This document shows positions 1-10,584 of a DNA stretch of 64,000 nt, piece by piece. Position numbers and translations under genes: made by a program. Within the stretch, counting starts at the first letter, position 1. Every line of letters begins with the position of its first letter. A model generated the notes under the pieces. That model was given only the letters and a program-made list of their open reading frames with translations, did no database searches and was not told the origin of the DNA. Source of the DNA: Dyadobacter sp. 676 (GTDB lineage: Bacteria; Bacteroidota; Bacteroidia; Cytophagales; Spirosomataceae); NCBI RefSeq assembly GCF_040448675.1, contig NZ_CP159289.1, positions 6,865,001 through 6,929,000 of the forward strand, written 5' to 3'.

Positions 1-1
1 C

Positions 2-505
2 GTGGCCGAGCACCCGCAGGAGATCAAGCAGTACCTGGCCTATATTCCTGAAACTGTCATGCTGTACCCCAACCTGACGGGCCTGGAAAACCTGGAATAT
101 TTCTCGTCGCTCGCCGGTTTCGATTATTCCGAAGACGAGCTGCGTAAGTTCTTGGCTACCGCGGGCCTGCAAGCCCAGGCTTTCGACCAGCGGCTGGGCG
201 GCTATTCTAAAGGGATGCGCCAGAAAGTAGGTATCGCCATTGCCGTGGCCAAAAAAGCCAAAGTACTGCTGCTCGACGAGCCCACCAGCGGCCTCGACCC
301 GAAAGCTTCCAATGAATTTTCCCAAATCATTCAGAATCTGGCCGCAGAAGGGACAGCGATCTTAATGGCCACCCACGACATTTTCCGCGCCAAAGAAGTA
401 GCCACCCGGATTGGCATTATGAAGGAAGGCGTGCTGCAAGCGGTGATCGACGCCGACAAGATCTCGGCCAATGAGCTGGAAAGTTTGTATTTGAAAACGG
501 TGTAA
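2..505 (+). CDS. ABC transporter ATP-binding protein, C-terminal part (5' truncated by window edge)
   Basis: This is the C-terminal two thirds of an ABC-type ATPase that would power export or import through a membrane partner. In the 167 visible residues I see the signature motif LGGYSKG (65-71), Walker B VLLLDEP (88-94), the D-loop SGLDP (96-100) and the switch histidine in ATHD (about 125). The Walker A P-loop is missing because it lies upstream of the window, so the GTG at position 2 is unlikely to be the true start. The architecture fits CcmA/DrrA-like exporters of the ABC-2 type. The substrate cannot be read. It stops 28 nt before the TonB-dependent receptor on the same strand, so the two may be co-transcribed. 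Confidence 0.9.
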   Translation: MAEHPQEIKQYLAYIPETVMLYPNLTGLENLEYFSSLAGFDYSEDELRKFLATAGLQAQAFDQRLGGYSKGMRQKVGIAIAVAKKAKVLLLDEPTSGLDPKASNEFSQIIQNLAAEGTAILMATHDIFRAKEVATRIGIMKEGVLQAVIDADKISANELESLYLKTV

Positions 506-533
506 ACCAATTCAACAGAATAACCTAAACGAT

Positions 534-2984
534 ATGATCAGGACTTTTATCACCATGCTGCTGCTAGCCAGCTTCCCGCTCTACGCGCAGACTATCACTG
601 GCTCGGTTTCCGACGCTGCGACTGGCAGCCCGATCCCAGGCGCCAGTGTTTCGATGGCCAGTTCGGGTAATGGTACGGTTACGGACTCCACGGGCAAATT
701 CAGGCTGGAAGGCAGTGGCATTCTGTTGGTGACCTCGGTTGGGTACAAACCTACACGCCTGAGGGCAAGTAATGCATTGACGAAAATTGAACTCCTCCCC
801 GAAGCGACGCAGTTGCAAACGGTGGAAGTAATGGGGCGGGTTAGCAAGGATTACGCCAGCGACTATTCCTTTTCGGCCACCCGGATCTCTGCATTGAACA
901 AAGACATACCCCAGGCAATTACTTCCATCACCAAAGAGCTGATTGCCGATCGGCAGGCATTCCAGCTGGGTGACGCGGTCAAGATTGCCAGCGGTGTAAT
1001 CCCTTCGAGCTATTATAACCAGTACACCATTCGGGGAATCAGCCAGAATGAGGAGGGGCAAATCATCAATGGCATGCGTACCAGGCAGTATTACTTCCTG
1101 CAACCGCTGACGGCCAACATCGAGCGCGTAGAGGTGATCAAAGGCCCTGCCAGTGCTACATTTTCGTCTGTGGATCCTGGCGGGAGCATCAATATGGTGA
1201 CCAAAAAACCGCTTGCGACCGAAAGAAAAGAATTGAGCCTTGCCGCAGGAAGTTTCAGTACATTTCGCGGCATGGCGGATTTCACAGGACCGTTGAATGC
1301 TTCCAAAACACTTTTATATCGTGTCAATGGGGCTTATCAGCAGGCGCGGTCTTTCCGGGATATGGTCGGCAACAAATCCCTGCTGGTGTCGCCGTCGATC
1401 AGCTACATTCCCAATAATAAGACTTCATTGAATGCGGAGCTGATTTACAACGATATGAACGGTACTCTTGATCGCGGCCAGCCAATTTTTGGTGCGATAG
1501 CAGGACAAACCAGTCTAAACAGCACGCCGATCACCCTTAGCCTGGGCGCACCCAACGACCATTTCCGCTCCAAAGAGGTGATCATCATGGGTAGTCTTGC
1601 GCATAAGTTCAATTCGAGCATTGGCTTCAACGCAGCTTATATGAAACAATCGTGGACGGAGGATTTGCAAGAACACCGGACCACTAATGCATTTGCCCCT
1701 GATATCAATAACCAACCTGTTACCAGCCTTGCCGCGATGCAGTTTGTACAGCGGCAGCAATACTGGAACATTGATAACCTAAACGCGTATTTTGATTTCA
1801 ACTTCAATATTGGCAGCATCAATCACAAGCTGTTGGTAGGCTATGATCTTACTCGCTGGCAGAAACTGAAAGGCGGCGGCCAGAATGCTGCCAGAGGATT
1901 TTTGCTGAAAGATGGTACCGTTGCGGGTTCTTTTGTGCTCTCCAATGCCGCCAACTACCAGACGATCACGATAGACGGCGTCACATTGCCCAGACCGAAC
2001 GTCAATCATTTTAATCTGCAAAACCCACAGTACACCATCCGCAATGTAGAGGATTACAACCTGAATGTACGGACAGCATTACCTTCCGCTTTAACTACCA
2101 CAAATGGAATTTACATTCAGGAACAAATGAAGGTGGGGAAGCTGACGATGCTCCTTGCGCTCAGGAACGATTGGTTTGAGGATATTACCAATTACAATGC
2201 ACCGGGTACATTGACAGTCCACAAAACTGCGCTTCTTCCAAGGGTTGGCCTGACCTATGCGTTGACCAAAACCATCAACGCATATGTCACTTACCTGGAA
2301 GGTTTTCAGCCGCAATCAAATACGGTAACATTGATGCCGCAAACAGGTACCTTACCCGCCGGGAGCCAGTTCGCGCCGCTTCGGAGCGACTTGAAAGAGC
2401 TGGGTTTTAAGGCCGATTTCTTTCAGAGCCGCATGCGCCTAAACCTGGCATTTTATGAGATCAACCAGAAAAACATCCTGATGAATGCCAACGATCCGGC
2501 TAACCCTGACCTGCTCGTTACCCGAGGCGCCGAGCGCAGCCGCGGGATCGAGTGGGATCTGGCGGGTTACATTACCCCACAGTGGCAGGTGAATGCATCA
2601 TATAGTTTCATTGACGCGGTGATCCGTGAAGATGCCGATGAAAGTCTGATTGGTACGCGCAAGCAGAACACACCCAAGCACAGTGCTAACCTGTGGACAC
2701 GCTATAATTTCGGAGGCAATACCGCTTTCAAGGATTTAGGGATCGGTTTGGGCGTTCAGCACCAAGGCAACAAAGTGCCTTGGTTTACAAGAGATTTTCT
2801 CATACCGGCATATACTATTTTCGACGCTGCCATTTACTATACTCCCTCGAAAAGCAGTATGCAGATTGCACTGAATGCCAATAATTTATTTGATAAAACC
2901 TATTGGCTGGGTGCTCAGAACTACCTGCGACTTTTCCCCGGAGCTCCGAGGAATGTCATGTTAACGCTGACATTTCGGTTCTAA
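534..2984 (+). CDS. TonB-dependent siderophore-type outer membrane receptor
   Basis: An 816-residue outer membrane receptor that would import a ferric chelate or similar ligand using TonB energy. A signal peptide (about 1-19, ending YAQ) is followed by a CarboxypepD_reg-like domain (about 20-95, GSVSDAATGSPIPGASV), a plug domain (about 115-225, with VEVIKGPASATFSSVDPGG) and a long 22-strand-type barrel ending in the aromatic terminus LTFRF. The plug wording (IPQAITSITKELIADRQ, GVIPSSYYNQYTIRGI) matches the TonB-dependent siderophore receptor class (FhuA/FpvA-like) and not SusC. The length is normal and there is no frame break. The preceding ABC ATPase end is only 28 nt upstream. The ligand is not deducible. 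Confidence 0.92.
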   Translation: MIRTFITMLLLASFPLYAQTITGSVSDAATGSPIPGASVSMASSGNGTVTDSTGKFRLEGSGILLVTSVGYKPTRLRASNALTKIELLPEATQLQTVEVMGRVSKDYASDYSFSATRISALNKDIPQAITSITKELIADRQAFQLGDAVKIASGVIPSSYYNQYTIRGISQNEEGQIINGMRTRQYYFLQPLTANIERVEVIKGPASATFSSVDPGGSINMVTKKPLATERKELSLAAGSFSTFRGMADFTGPLNASKTLLYRVNGAYQQARSFRDMVGNKSLLVSPSISYIPNNKTSLNAELIYNDMNGTLDRGQPIFGAIAGQTSLNSTPITLSLGAPNDHFRSKEVIIMGSLAHKFNSSIGFNAAYMKQSWTEDLQEHRTTNAFAPDINNQPVTSLAAMQFVQRQQYWNIDNLNAYFDFNFNIGSINHKLLVGYDLTRWQKLKGGGQNAARGFLLKDGTVAGSFVLSNAANYQTITIDGVTLPRPNVNHFNLQNPQYTIRNVEDYNLNVRTALPSALTTTNGIYIQEQMKVGKLTMLLALRNDWFEDITNYNAPGTLTVHKTALLPRVGLTYALTKTINAYVTYLEGFQPQSNTVTLMPQTGTLPAGSQFAPLRSDLKELGFKADFFQSRMRLNLAFYEINQKNILMNANDPANPDLLVTRGAERSRGIEWDLAGYITPQWQVNASYSFIDAVIREDADESLIGTRKQNTPKHSANLWTRYNFGGNTAFKDLGIGLGVQHQGNKVPWFTRDFLIPAYTIFDAAIYYTPSKSSMQIALNANNLFDKTYWLGAQNYLRLFPGAPRNVMLTLTFRF

Positions 2985-3083
2985 TGTGGCACGACAGTCA
3001 ATTGAGCCGCGTTGCATTGTAACTTTATTAGATACTTGAAGGTCCTGAATACGAGCTCGAACCTCCTCCACAAGTGTAAAGTG

Positions 3084-5621
3084 CTACCTTCACATTCCCC
3101 GCCTCCCAAGACGGCAAGCTAAGACGTTACTTTGCTTTTGTCACTGCCCCTAAAACACCCCCAACTTACCCCTTCCGGGTGATTGAAACCCGATGGGAAG
3201 AGCCTCAACTTTGTCCTCCAAATAGTGCCTACCAACGCTTGCACTAAGGACATTTTCCAATTTTTTTTCCCGCGAAGCCTTGCGTATGAATCATCTTTAT
3301 CGATGGCTGGCCCTGAGTTGGCTAGCTACTACCTCCTATTTTGGCCTGGCACAGACTCCCACGGCCAATTACATTATCAGCCGCACCTACAAGCAGGCTG
3401 GCATTAACGAAAACCTAGCTGGCGCCAACTTTACTGCCACGGCCAATCAGGCTACCAGCCAGGTCTCCTACTTCGATGGGCTTGGCAAGCCGACCCAACA
3501 AGTTGCCGCTTTTGGAGCAGGGTCCAAGGCTGATATTGTCACAATAACCGAGTATGACGCGTTGCAACGACCCGTCAGGACATTTTTACCGACACCAATG
3601 AGCTCCAATGGTGGACAACTTCGGGCGGGGGCGGATGTTAAAACCGCAGCTAAGGATTATTACACCAGTTCTACAAAGGTGTCGGCTCCGATTGCAGCTA
3701 ATGCACAACCGGAAACGTTTTCAACTCAAACTTTTTACGAAAGTGCGCCGCTCAACCGAGTCACCGGAAGTAAAGCGCCGGGGGCTACCGGCAATTCCAC
3801 GCAGTTCCATGGTGTAAACGTAGCCGACGAAGTCAAATACTACCGCGCCGTTGGCGCGGCTCTTACCGATATTGAATTGAACAGCACATATGCGGCTGGC
3901 GAATTGACTTATACGCGTACTGTTGACGAGGCAGGTGGCAGCGTGACCCAGTACCAGGATCGGCTTGGCCGGATCGTTCTTAAGCGGACACTTACCAACA
4001 AAATTGTTCAGGGGGGTCCTTAAGGATGTTAATCTGGACACATACTATGCCTACGATGAGAAAAGTCAGCTTCGGGCTGTACTCCAACCTGGCTACCAAA
4101 GCGAAGCGGATTTGAGTCGGCACGCCTTCCTGTACCGTTACGACGAATACGGACGGGTGGTTGACAAAAAACTGCCTGGTAGCAACGCCGGCAAAATAGA
4201 TTATGTCGGTACCACGGATTTGCCCAAAAGCAGCACCGATGGCCGTGGACAGAAGTTTTATTATACCTACGACAACCTTAATCGTCAGATCGAGATGGGC
4301 CTGTGCAAAAACGGCAACTGCGACACCCCCCGAACCGCTGCTGAAGACCTACTACGACAACTATGATTTCACTCCTTTCCGGGCTTATGCTGCCGAGCCT
4401 GGCATGACGGGTGTTGCCTTTGCGCAAACCCCTACTGCCAACCGTATCGGTTTGAATACCGGCCAAGCTGCCAGGGTATTGCTACCTAGTGGCGAGTACG
4501 GCTCCTGGCTTCAAACAGTGATCTACTACGATGACAAGCAGCGGGTGATTCAGACATTACGCCAGTTGTACGGGTTCAGCAGCAATGCTTATGAGCGTGT
4601 GAGCTATCAGCTTGCCTTCGATGGCAAGCCCGAGCAGGAATGGACGACACAGGAAACCGGCAGCGTAACCTACAAGTTGGCCAAGACGTTTACCTACGAT
4701 CATGGTGACCGGCTGAGCAAAACCGAAGTGATACTTTATGAAGGAGGTGTCCCGAAAAAAACCTACACCCAGTCGGAACAGCTCTACAATGAGGTCGGCC
4801 AAGTGGGCACCAAGTCCCTGCACGCAGGAGTGCAAATTCTGGGTTACAAGTACACGCCACGCGGCTGGCTGGGGAATGAGCAAACCAACACCGGGCAGCC
4901 ATTTGCGTTAGGCCTTAATTACCAGGATAACGGTAACATCAACAGCCTGTCGTGGACAACCAAAAGCAATAGTGGCGGAATGAATTTAAGCTACGACAAG
5001 TCCAGCCGACTGACAGGGGCCACGGGTACTGGTAATTTCGCGAACTACGACGAATCGCCCATTAGCTACGACGCTAACGGAAACCTGGAAAGCCTGACTC
5101 GCAAGTACAATAACACGCCCATTGACCAATTAAGCTATCTGTATCACGGCAACCAATTACACCGTGTAAACGACTCGCAGGATAATCAGAGCCAGGCCGT
5201 TAAAGGATTTATCAACGGGGCCAACGCGGATGACGAGTTTGTCTACGACGGCAATGGAAACCTGGTCCGGGATTTTAACCGGGGTATAGGAAATAGTACT
5301 ACCGACGGGATCAATTACAACGTATTGAACCTACCCCGCCGCGTGGTGCGCAACACTCGCACGGTGCAGTACACATATGATGCCAATGGAGTAAAACTAA
5401 AAGAGTGAAGCCCCGGATAATGTCAATACATACTATGCGGGGACGTTCGAGTATCGCGCAGAGAACAGCTTGTTGCGCATTGGTGTAGAAGAAGGGCAGA
5501 TTGTCAAGGATGGAACAAGCTACCTGTCTCAATACTACCTTCGTGATCATCTGGGAAACGTGCGCTCGGTGCTGGATGAGACCGGCAACGTGATCCAGGA
5601 AACAGAGTACTACGCGTTTGG
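3084..5621 (+). repeat. 2.5 kb duplicated segment, copy A (partner at 11000-13524)
   Basis: The sequence from about 200 nt upstream of the RHS start codon to the YAFGL codons in the RHS core recurs at 11000-13524 in direct orientation. Upstream of and within the first 150 nt of the gene there are scattered substitutions. From about 3425 to 5621 I found no substitution by eye, only indels: three single extra bases here and a 10-nt loss in the other copy. Identity stops abruptly after the codons for YYAFG, which is where variable tips begin. Confidence 0.93.
3147..3179 (+). promoter_or_regulatory. C-rich upstream element, copy 1 (before RHS copy A)
   Basis: A 33-nt element of pattern CCCC-xAAA-CACCC-AACT-CCCC-GGG. 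It ends 106 nt before the ATG at 3286. Similar elements lie at 11064-11097, 14982-15012 and, on the minus strand, 9616-9649, always in the same orientation relative to the gene. Conserved order, orientation and distance suggest a regulator site or a promoter/leader element. Function is inferred. Confidence 0.55.
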
Positions 5622-6568
5622 GCTGGCGATACCTAGGACAGTAGGAATTAATAAGTATCTTTACAACGGTAAGGAGAAACAACCCGAGACCGAGTGGCTC
5701 GACTATGGAGCTCGGCAGTATGACCCGGCGATTAGCAGGTGGATGATCATCGATCCGCTAGCGGAATTAAGTATTGGTGTTTCTGGATACGCTTATGTTG
5801 AAAATGACCCAATAAGAAAGATTGATCTTTTTGGATTAATTGATATCAATAATGATGGAACTGATGATGGAATATCTTTACCGGAGGCCACGGTAACTGG
5901 GAAAAGGCCTGACCCTCTTTTTTGCGCAGTATGAACTCAATAGTTTAAAATACTCGAGTTCAAAACCGAGCCCATACAGCTGGTCGAGAAATGAAATTAA
6001 AACAGCAATTAAATATGAAGCTGCTGCTGCTGTATCATTGTATGCAGGTGGAGTTGTGGCAGGTGGAAGATTTGCAACTTGGCAAGCAGGGCCAAAAGCC
6101 ATTGCCCAACTTCGAAAATTAGCTGCTGCTAGACAGATTTTGCAAAAAACGTACTCGATGGTAGTAGCAAAAGGTGTTAGCCAACAGGCTTTATATGGAA
6201 AAGCCGGATTGAGTTTACTTGGACAAACGGTTGGAAATTTGTTGAAAGGAGAAATGAAAATAGATTTTGTAGGTCTGGCTGCGGACTTGTCTTTAACAAC
6301 AGGAGCGAGTTCATTAACTGGTGCGGTTGGAGAGATGGGTGTTGACTTATCTGAGGGGACGTTTTATAGCACTATTAATTCTCCCCAGGAAGGAGGCTTT
6401 AAATTAGCTACGGGTTTAGGATTTGGAACATTCGGTGGGAAGGCATCTGAAATGATGTCTGTGAATGGATTCTCCAAAGCTATGTCAGGAATGGTCGAAG
6501 GAATGGTGGAGGTATATAATCAGGTGATTGATACAATGGCGTCAAAAATACAGACACCAAATAAGTAG
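3286..6568 (+). pseudogene. RHS-repeat protein with DUF6443-type N-terminus, copy A, four +1 frame breaks
   Basis: A secreted RHS/YD-repeat protein related to polymorphic toxins. It begins with a signal peptide (MNHLYRWLALSWLATTSY...), a DUF6443-like region (SYFDGLGKPTQQVA, EYDALQRPVRTFLPT), YD repeats and the RHS core (YLYNGKEKQPETEWLDYG, YDPAISRWMIIDP, DLFGL). After the core comes a tip of about 250 residues, Gly/Ala-rich and hydrophobic, of no family I recognise. The frame is broken at four homopolymers: G6 at 4011-4016, C6 at 4326-4331, A4 at 5399-5402 and T6 at 5918-5923. Copy B has one base fewer at the first three. Removing one base at each gives a continuous 1092-codon frame. ATG 3286 is preferred over TTG 3280. 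These may be sequencing errors or real decay. Confidence 0.85.
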
Positions 6569-6576
6569 CCTGTCTA

Positions 6577-7002
6577 ATGAAACTAAACAAAATAAATCCC
6601 GCTCATATATTTTCTATAATTCTCTTAGGGCTTTGTGCTGTCTTTTATGTCAGAGATCGCATTCGGTTAAATAGTAAACTTGGGAAATGCTCGTTGTATA
6701 CAGTTGCAAAGGTTACTAGGATAAAGTATCGAAAATCACATGCGTGGATCGTATACGAGTATAAATTTAAAGGAAATGCTATTGAAAAAGATGACCCAGC
6801 TAATCCAGGTAGTTTCGATGAATGGCTAAATAAAGATATCCAGGAATTAGCGAATCGTAGATTTTGGGTTCAAATGAGTTGTGAAGACCCTAATTTCCAT
6901 AAATTACTATGGGATGTTGCTGTCCCTGACACTTTGCAGAATATACCGGTTAACGGATGGGAAAAATTACCCTTTGGGTTAAAGTCTTACAATAATGAAT
7001 AA
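6577..7002 (+). CDS. small membrane-anchored protein, candidate immunity gene for RHS tip A
   Basis: A 141-residue protein that I do not recognise. It has one N-terminal membrane segment (about 10-27, IFSIILLGLCAVFYV) followed by a soluble domain rich in charged and aromatic residues. It starts 8 nt after the RHS copy A stop, on the same strand and with the same lower GC content as the tip, unlike the GC-richer RHS core. The position of a small gene directly behind a variable RHS tip is typical of immunity genes in polymorphic toxin systems. That role is inferred from position alone. Confidence 0.6.
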   Translation: MKLNKINPAHIFSIILLGLCAVFYVRDRIRLNSKLGKCSLYTVAKVTRIKYRKSHAWIVYEYKFKGNAIEKDDPANPGSFDEWLNKDIQELANRRFWVQMSCEDPNFHKLLWDVAVPDTLQNIPVNGWEKLPFGLKSYNNE

Positions 7003-7073
7003 TCTTCAAGTGGAGTTGCGACCATTTATTGGAGGAATTTATTAGGGGCAATTCTAATAGCCATTAAATACGC

Positions 7074-7114
7074 AGCCCTGACGAGCTACACCAAATGCTT
7101 GTCAGGGCTTTTTG
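7074..7114 (+). terminator. rho-independent terminator after RHS copy A unit
   Basis: The arms AGCCCTGAC (7074-7082) and GTCAGGGCT (7101-7109) are perfectly complementary, with an 18-nt loop, and are followed by TTTTTG. It lies 71 nt after the stop of the small membrane protein and would end the RHS copy A transcript. Confidence 0.75.
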
Positions 7115-7236
7115 TTGTTAACCATAGAAATAACCCGTTGTGCGGTTGAAGTTTGAAGAGAAAAAGATTGTGCATTTTCTGAAATTCAGTAAGTTAATAT
7201 GGGTACCAAACCGTATTAACGTATCCGACCGATGAA

Positions 7237-7412
7237 CTACATATTGATTAAGCCGGGGATTTTGTTGAAGTTTTGTGGGTAAAGGCTTTCGATGTGCTTG
7301 TGGTTAATGGTGCAGATGTTTTGCAGGGTGTGTTTTAGCCAATGAAAGGGATTGACGCTGTGTTTTTTGCAGATTGCAAAAAAAGAATAGATCATGGCAG
7401 CACGTTGTAAAG
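7237..7412 (-). pseudogene. IS66-family transposase (TnpC) C-terminal remnant
   Basis: On the minus strand this encodes about 58 C-terminal residues of an IS66 TnpC, including RAAMIYSFFAICKKHSVNP and ending FNKIPGLINM followed by TAG. The same stretch occurs, with substitutions, at the end of the intact TnpC at 28850-29011 (RAAMIYSFFAICKKHNVNP). No IS66 coding continues upstream of about 7412, so this is a relic of an older and divergent copy. It was too short and broken to look like a gene at first sight. Confidence 0.8.
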
Positions 7413-7474
7413 GGAAAGCAACTGTTTCAATTCAACTGTATTTTTTTTAATTGTCGCCATGCCAATTTTATGTA

Positions 7475-8813
7475 GGGACTATCTCATTAACTGTGTAAAC
7501 TCCCAATCGGGGCTGGGCAGAGTTTAAAGCCTGACCCTATCTTCAAAAATAGTTAAAATCGGATCGCCGAAGCGACTGATTCAGGATCATGCCCCAATTC
7601 CGGATGGGCATGGTCCATTTTTTTGAAGCCTCTCTAAGGGCCAAATAAACAGACTTCAATACCGCATCATCATTGGGGAAAGAGAGTTTATTTTTTGTAT
7701 ATTTTCTGATTTTCCCATTCAAGTTTTCGATCAATTGGTGGTGTAAATGATCTGCCGGATTTCCAATGGGAAATCAAAAAACACAGTCAGTTCATCCCAG
7801 TTTTGTCGCCAGCTTTTGATGGCGTAGGAGTATTTGCTATTCCATTTTGATTCAAGACTTTCCAATGCGGCCAGGGCGGCTTGCCTGGTGGGAGCAGCAT
7901 AAATGTCCTTCATATCGCGGCTGAACTCTTTTTTATCCTTCCAGACCACATACCGGCAACTGTTGCGGATTTGATGAACCACACAGATCTGAGTTGCCGA
8001 TTCAGGGAACACAGACCGGATCGTTTGGGTGAAGCCGTTCAGATTGTCAGTGGCAGTGATCAGAATGTCCTGTAATCCACGGGCTTTCATGTCGGTTAAC
8101 ACGCTCATCCAGTAGGCTGCAGACTCATTCTTCCCCAGCCACATGCCCAAAACCTCCTTGTAGCCATCCCGTTTAAGTCCAACTGCGATGTATATCGTCT
8201 TATTGACGACTTTGCTGTTTTCACGCACTTTGAAAACGATTCCGTCCATCCAAACGATGAGGTACACAGCTTCCAACGGTCTATTCTGCCAGCTGATAAT
8301 ATCTTCGGCTATCCGGGAAGTAATGCGGCTAATTGTTGAAGCTGAAACATCAAAATTGTAAACATCCTTGATCTGCTCTTCAATGTCGGAGACGCTCATT
8401 TCCTTAGCGTACAACGAGACGATTACTTCTTCGATGCCATCGACCATATTCTCCCGCTTGGGGACGATCATTGGATTAAAACATGCATCGCGGTCGCGCG
8501 GAACGCTGATCTCGGATTCGCCGTAGCTGGTCCTGATTTTCTTTTTGCCGTAGCCATTACGGGAATTGCTGTTGGCCGACTGTTCGTGCTTGCCGTAGCC
8601 TAAATGCCCGTCCAACTCGCCTTCGAGCATCTTCTCGATGCCCCGCTTCTGCAACTGGCCCAGGAAGTCATTGAGCGCGTCGCGGCTCTTGAACTGCTTT
8701 AAAAAATCATCCGTTAAAAGATCCTCTGGTCTCATAAGCTGTGTTTTATTAAAAGTAAAAAATCGGGATCATAAACCCCGATTCTTCACTTACACAGTTT
8801 TTGAGACAGTGTC
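7475..8813 (-). mobile_element. IS256-family insertion sequence
   Basis: An element of about 1.34 kb whose ends share an imperfect inverted repeat. Reading inward, the left end carries ACTATCTCATTAACTGTGTAA and the right end ACTGTCTCAAAAACTGTGTAA, both followed a few bases later by AATCGGGG. A mutator-type transposase lies between them on the minus strand. I could not identify a clean 8-9 bp target duplication, so the exact outer limits are uncertain by several bases. Confidence 0.8.
7543..8735 (-). pseudogene. IS256-family (mutator) transposase, frameshifted
   Basis: The DDE transposase of the IS256 element. The 334-residue N-terminal part (from ATG 8735) contains the family landmarks WMDGI (first Asp), TATDNLNG (second Asp) and VVHQIRNS. 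It runs to IIYTTN and stops. The remaining 60-odd residues ([21 protein letters not shown], then [11 protein letters not shown]) lie in another frame from 7734 down. The usual junction of this family is IYTTNAIE. Here one base is missing in the AAT-TG-ATC stretch near 7735. Joined, the length of about 397 residues is normal for the family. The break is not in a homopolymer, so it is more likely a real inactivating mutation than the others in this window. Confidence 0.88.
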
Positions 8814-9159
8814 CATAAAGAATTGCAACAGGAACAAGCCATCTTATTATTTTACTACCATTTTGATTCTACTCTGGTTGCTGGTACTAGCCTGAGTTTG
8901 AACCGCCATGTTGCTCAATGTGAACCTTAAACAATTGCCCCGCAAAAAGGTCAGCCATGCATGGCCCTCATCCCGAATAGCTGCCGTATTGAGATGGAGG
9001 CTATACCCGGAACGATTTCAAACTCAAAATCAGGCAGTCATTTTTTTAACCATTGGCCTGGCGAATTGACCGAAACTTTACGCCGATAAAAATGTAATTC
9101 TTAAAAAACTTAAAGATATAATACTATTGAATTTCAGGTTTCGGATTCAATGAATATAG
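8814..9159. other. intergenic, no gene seen
   Basis: About 345 nt between the IS256 right end and the LuxR-type gene. I see no plausible reading frame, hairpin or repeat that I can name here. Confidence 0.5.
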
Positions 9160-9453
9160 CTAGAACGCATTCACTGTATCTCTATGTACACTAGCCCAAG
9201 ATTGCACTGTCCATAAGTACAACAATCGACGAAATTCAGTTTTTCCGCTCACCTCTAGTTTGCGAATGATATTCTTTCGGTGTCGTTTAACAGTTTCGAA
9301 AGCGATATTTAACGAATCAGCGATTTCCTTACAAGAGTAATCATTGAGGGTCATTAATAGTATCTTACGTTCTTGCGAAGTCAATTGCGCAAGAGCAGGA
9401 ACGTCGTTAGGTGAGGGTAAATTAAATCTTGGCGTTAAAGAATTGAAAATCAT
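9160..9453 (-). CDS. solo LuxR/GerE-type helix-turn-helix protein
   Basis: A 97-residue protein made almost only of a LuxR C-terminal DNA-binding domain (about 22-85). The four-helix pattern is clear: LTSQERKILLMTLND, then SCKEIADSLNIAFETVKRH (recognition helix), then RKNIIRKLEVSGKTEF. There is no autoinducer or receiver domain, so it may act with a partner or be constitutively active. It sits between the two RHS copies. A C-rich element like those before the RHS genes lies 162 nt upstream of its start in the same orientation. It is therefore a candidate regulator of that regulon, including itself; this is inference. A GerE domain encoded alone is short but not unusual in Bacteroidota. Confidence 0.85.
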   Translation of the reverse strand: MIFNSLTPRFNLPSPNDVPALAQLTSQERKILLMTLNDYSCKEIADSLNIAFETVKRHRKNIIRKLEVSGKTEFRRLLYLWTVQSWASVHRDTVNAF

Positions 9454-9615
9454 ACTCTTAAATATTTAATGTCTGTTAATAAGATGGAGTGGCGCGCTTA
9501 CATCTATTGGTTTGAATGCTATCAAAAGAATATTGTTTTAACGCTAACGTGTCCTAACGCGTATTATTAAAAATAGTTCTACAAAGCAAATTTATAAATG
9601 CGTATATTGAAATTA

Positions 9616-9649
9616 CCCCTAAGGGGCAGTTTAGGTGCAGTTTGGGGGC
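9616..9649 (-). promoter_or_regulatory. C-rich upstream element, copy 4 (before LuxR-type gene)
   Basis: Read on the minus strand this is CCCCC-AAAC-TGCACC-TAAACTG-CCCC-TTA-GGGG, which aligns with the plus-strand elements at 3147, 11064 and 14982. It lies 162 nt upstream of the LuxR-type start codon, farther than the 104-106 nt of the other three. The flanking CCCCTAAGGGG (9616-9626) is itself palindromic, which suits a dimeric DNA-binding protein. Confidence 0.5.
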
Positions 9650-9704
9650 AAAGTTGAAGTACTCCCTATTTTTAAGACCAGCGGTTGACTGTTTTTAATT
9701 AGAA

Positions 9705-10571
9705 TTAAGCAGCATTTAGGTAAAGGTTCATGGGTTTCCTGCGACCGATGCCTTGATATTTTCTGCAATTGTAATGCTGGACAAAGCGGGCAATCCCGTG
9801 ATAAAGGTCAAGGCTGTTTTTCTCAGGATTCAAATAGACGTACTTCTGTTTTATAGTTCGAAACCACCGCTCGATATGTGCGTTGTCGGTTGCTCTCCCT
9901 TTACCATCCATACTGATCCGGATCTTCAAATCACTTAATGTACTAACCCAATGCTCGCAGGTGTACTGTGCACCCTGATCGCTATTGATGATTTCCGGCT
10001 TGCCATGCCGAGATATTGTCGCGTGCAACAGCTCTGTCTGTGTTTCTTTTTCCAGACTATTAGATAGCTGCCAGCCGACAATATAACGGCTGTATAGATC
10101 CATAATGGCCGTCAGGTACATAAAGCCATGCTTCATGGGAATGTAGCTGATATCCAATGCCAAACCGCCCGGCGGCCCGGTTGGTTGGGGCGGTTGATCT
10201 CAAGATTCCTAAGCAAATACGGATGAATGTATTTCGCTTTTCCCAGGCGGCTAAGGTTACGTTTGGCGGGGCGGCCCATGCCGATAAATCGGCTCAATGG
10301 TCATTTTCCGTAGCAGACTCCGAATGCGTTTGACATTATAATTCATCCCTTTTTCTGCCAGCTCGTCTTGCATACCAAGCACGCCCAAAGTGGGATCGGA
10401 CAAGAATATTTTGTCCATTACTTCCATCAGTGCCAAATTCTCTTCCGCGTCGGCCGATTTTTCACCAGCAAGCGGATAATACAACTGACTGCGGTTGACA
10501 CTAAGAATCTGGGCTTGCCGTCGAATACTCAACGGATGACCATTGTCTATCAATGCCATGCGCTCCTTCAT
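9705..10571 (-). pseudogene. IS3-family transposase orfB (integrase core), broken
   Basis: The first part, 10571-10257, carries the HTH_21-like region (SIRRQAQILSVNRSQLYYP, then LGVLGMQDELAEKGMNYNVKRI). The second part, 10163-9705, carries the rve/DDE core (ALDISYIPMKHGFMYLTAIMD, NSDQGAQYTC, TDNAHIERWFRTIKQ). Between them the expected linker (NLSRLGKAKYIHPYLLRNLEINRPNQP) is readable only with frame changes near 10255 and near 10165-10180, where a CCGCCCGGCGGCC stretch replaces the usual codons. Catalytic residues are visible, but as it stands the gene cannot give one protein. Confidence 0.82.
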
Positions 10572-10584
10572 AGACCGGCTTTTT

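Noticed and set aside
3280..3285. TTG as start of RHS copy A (and 11196 in copy B)
   Set aside because: The ATG two codons later begins the signal peptide directly and is preserved in both copies.
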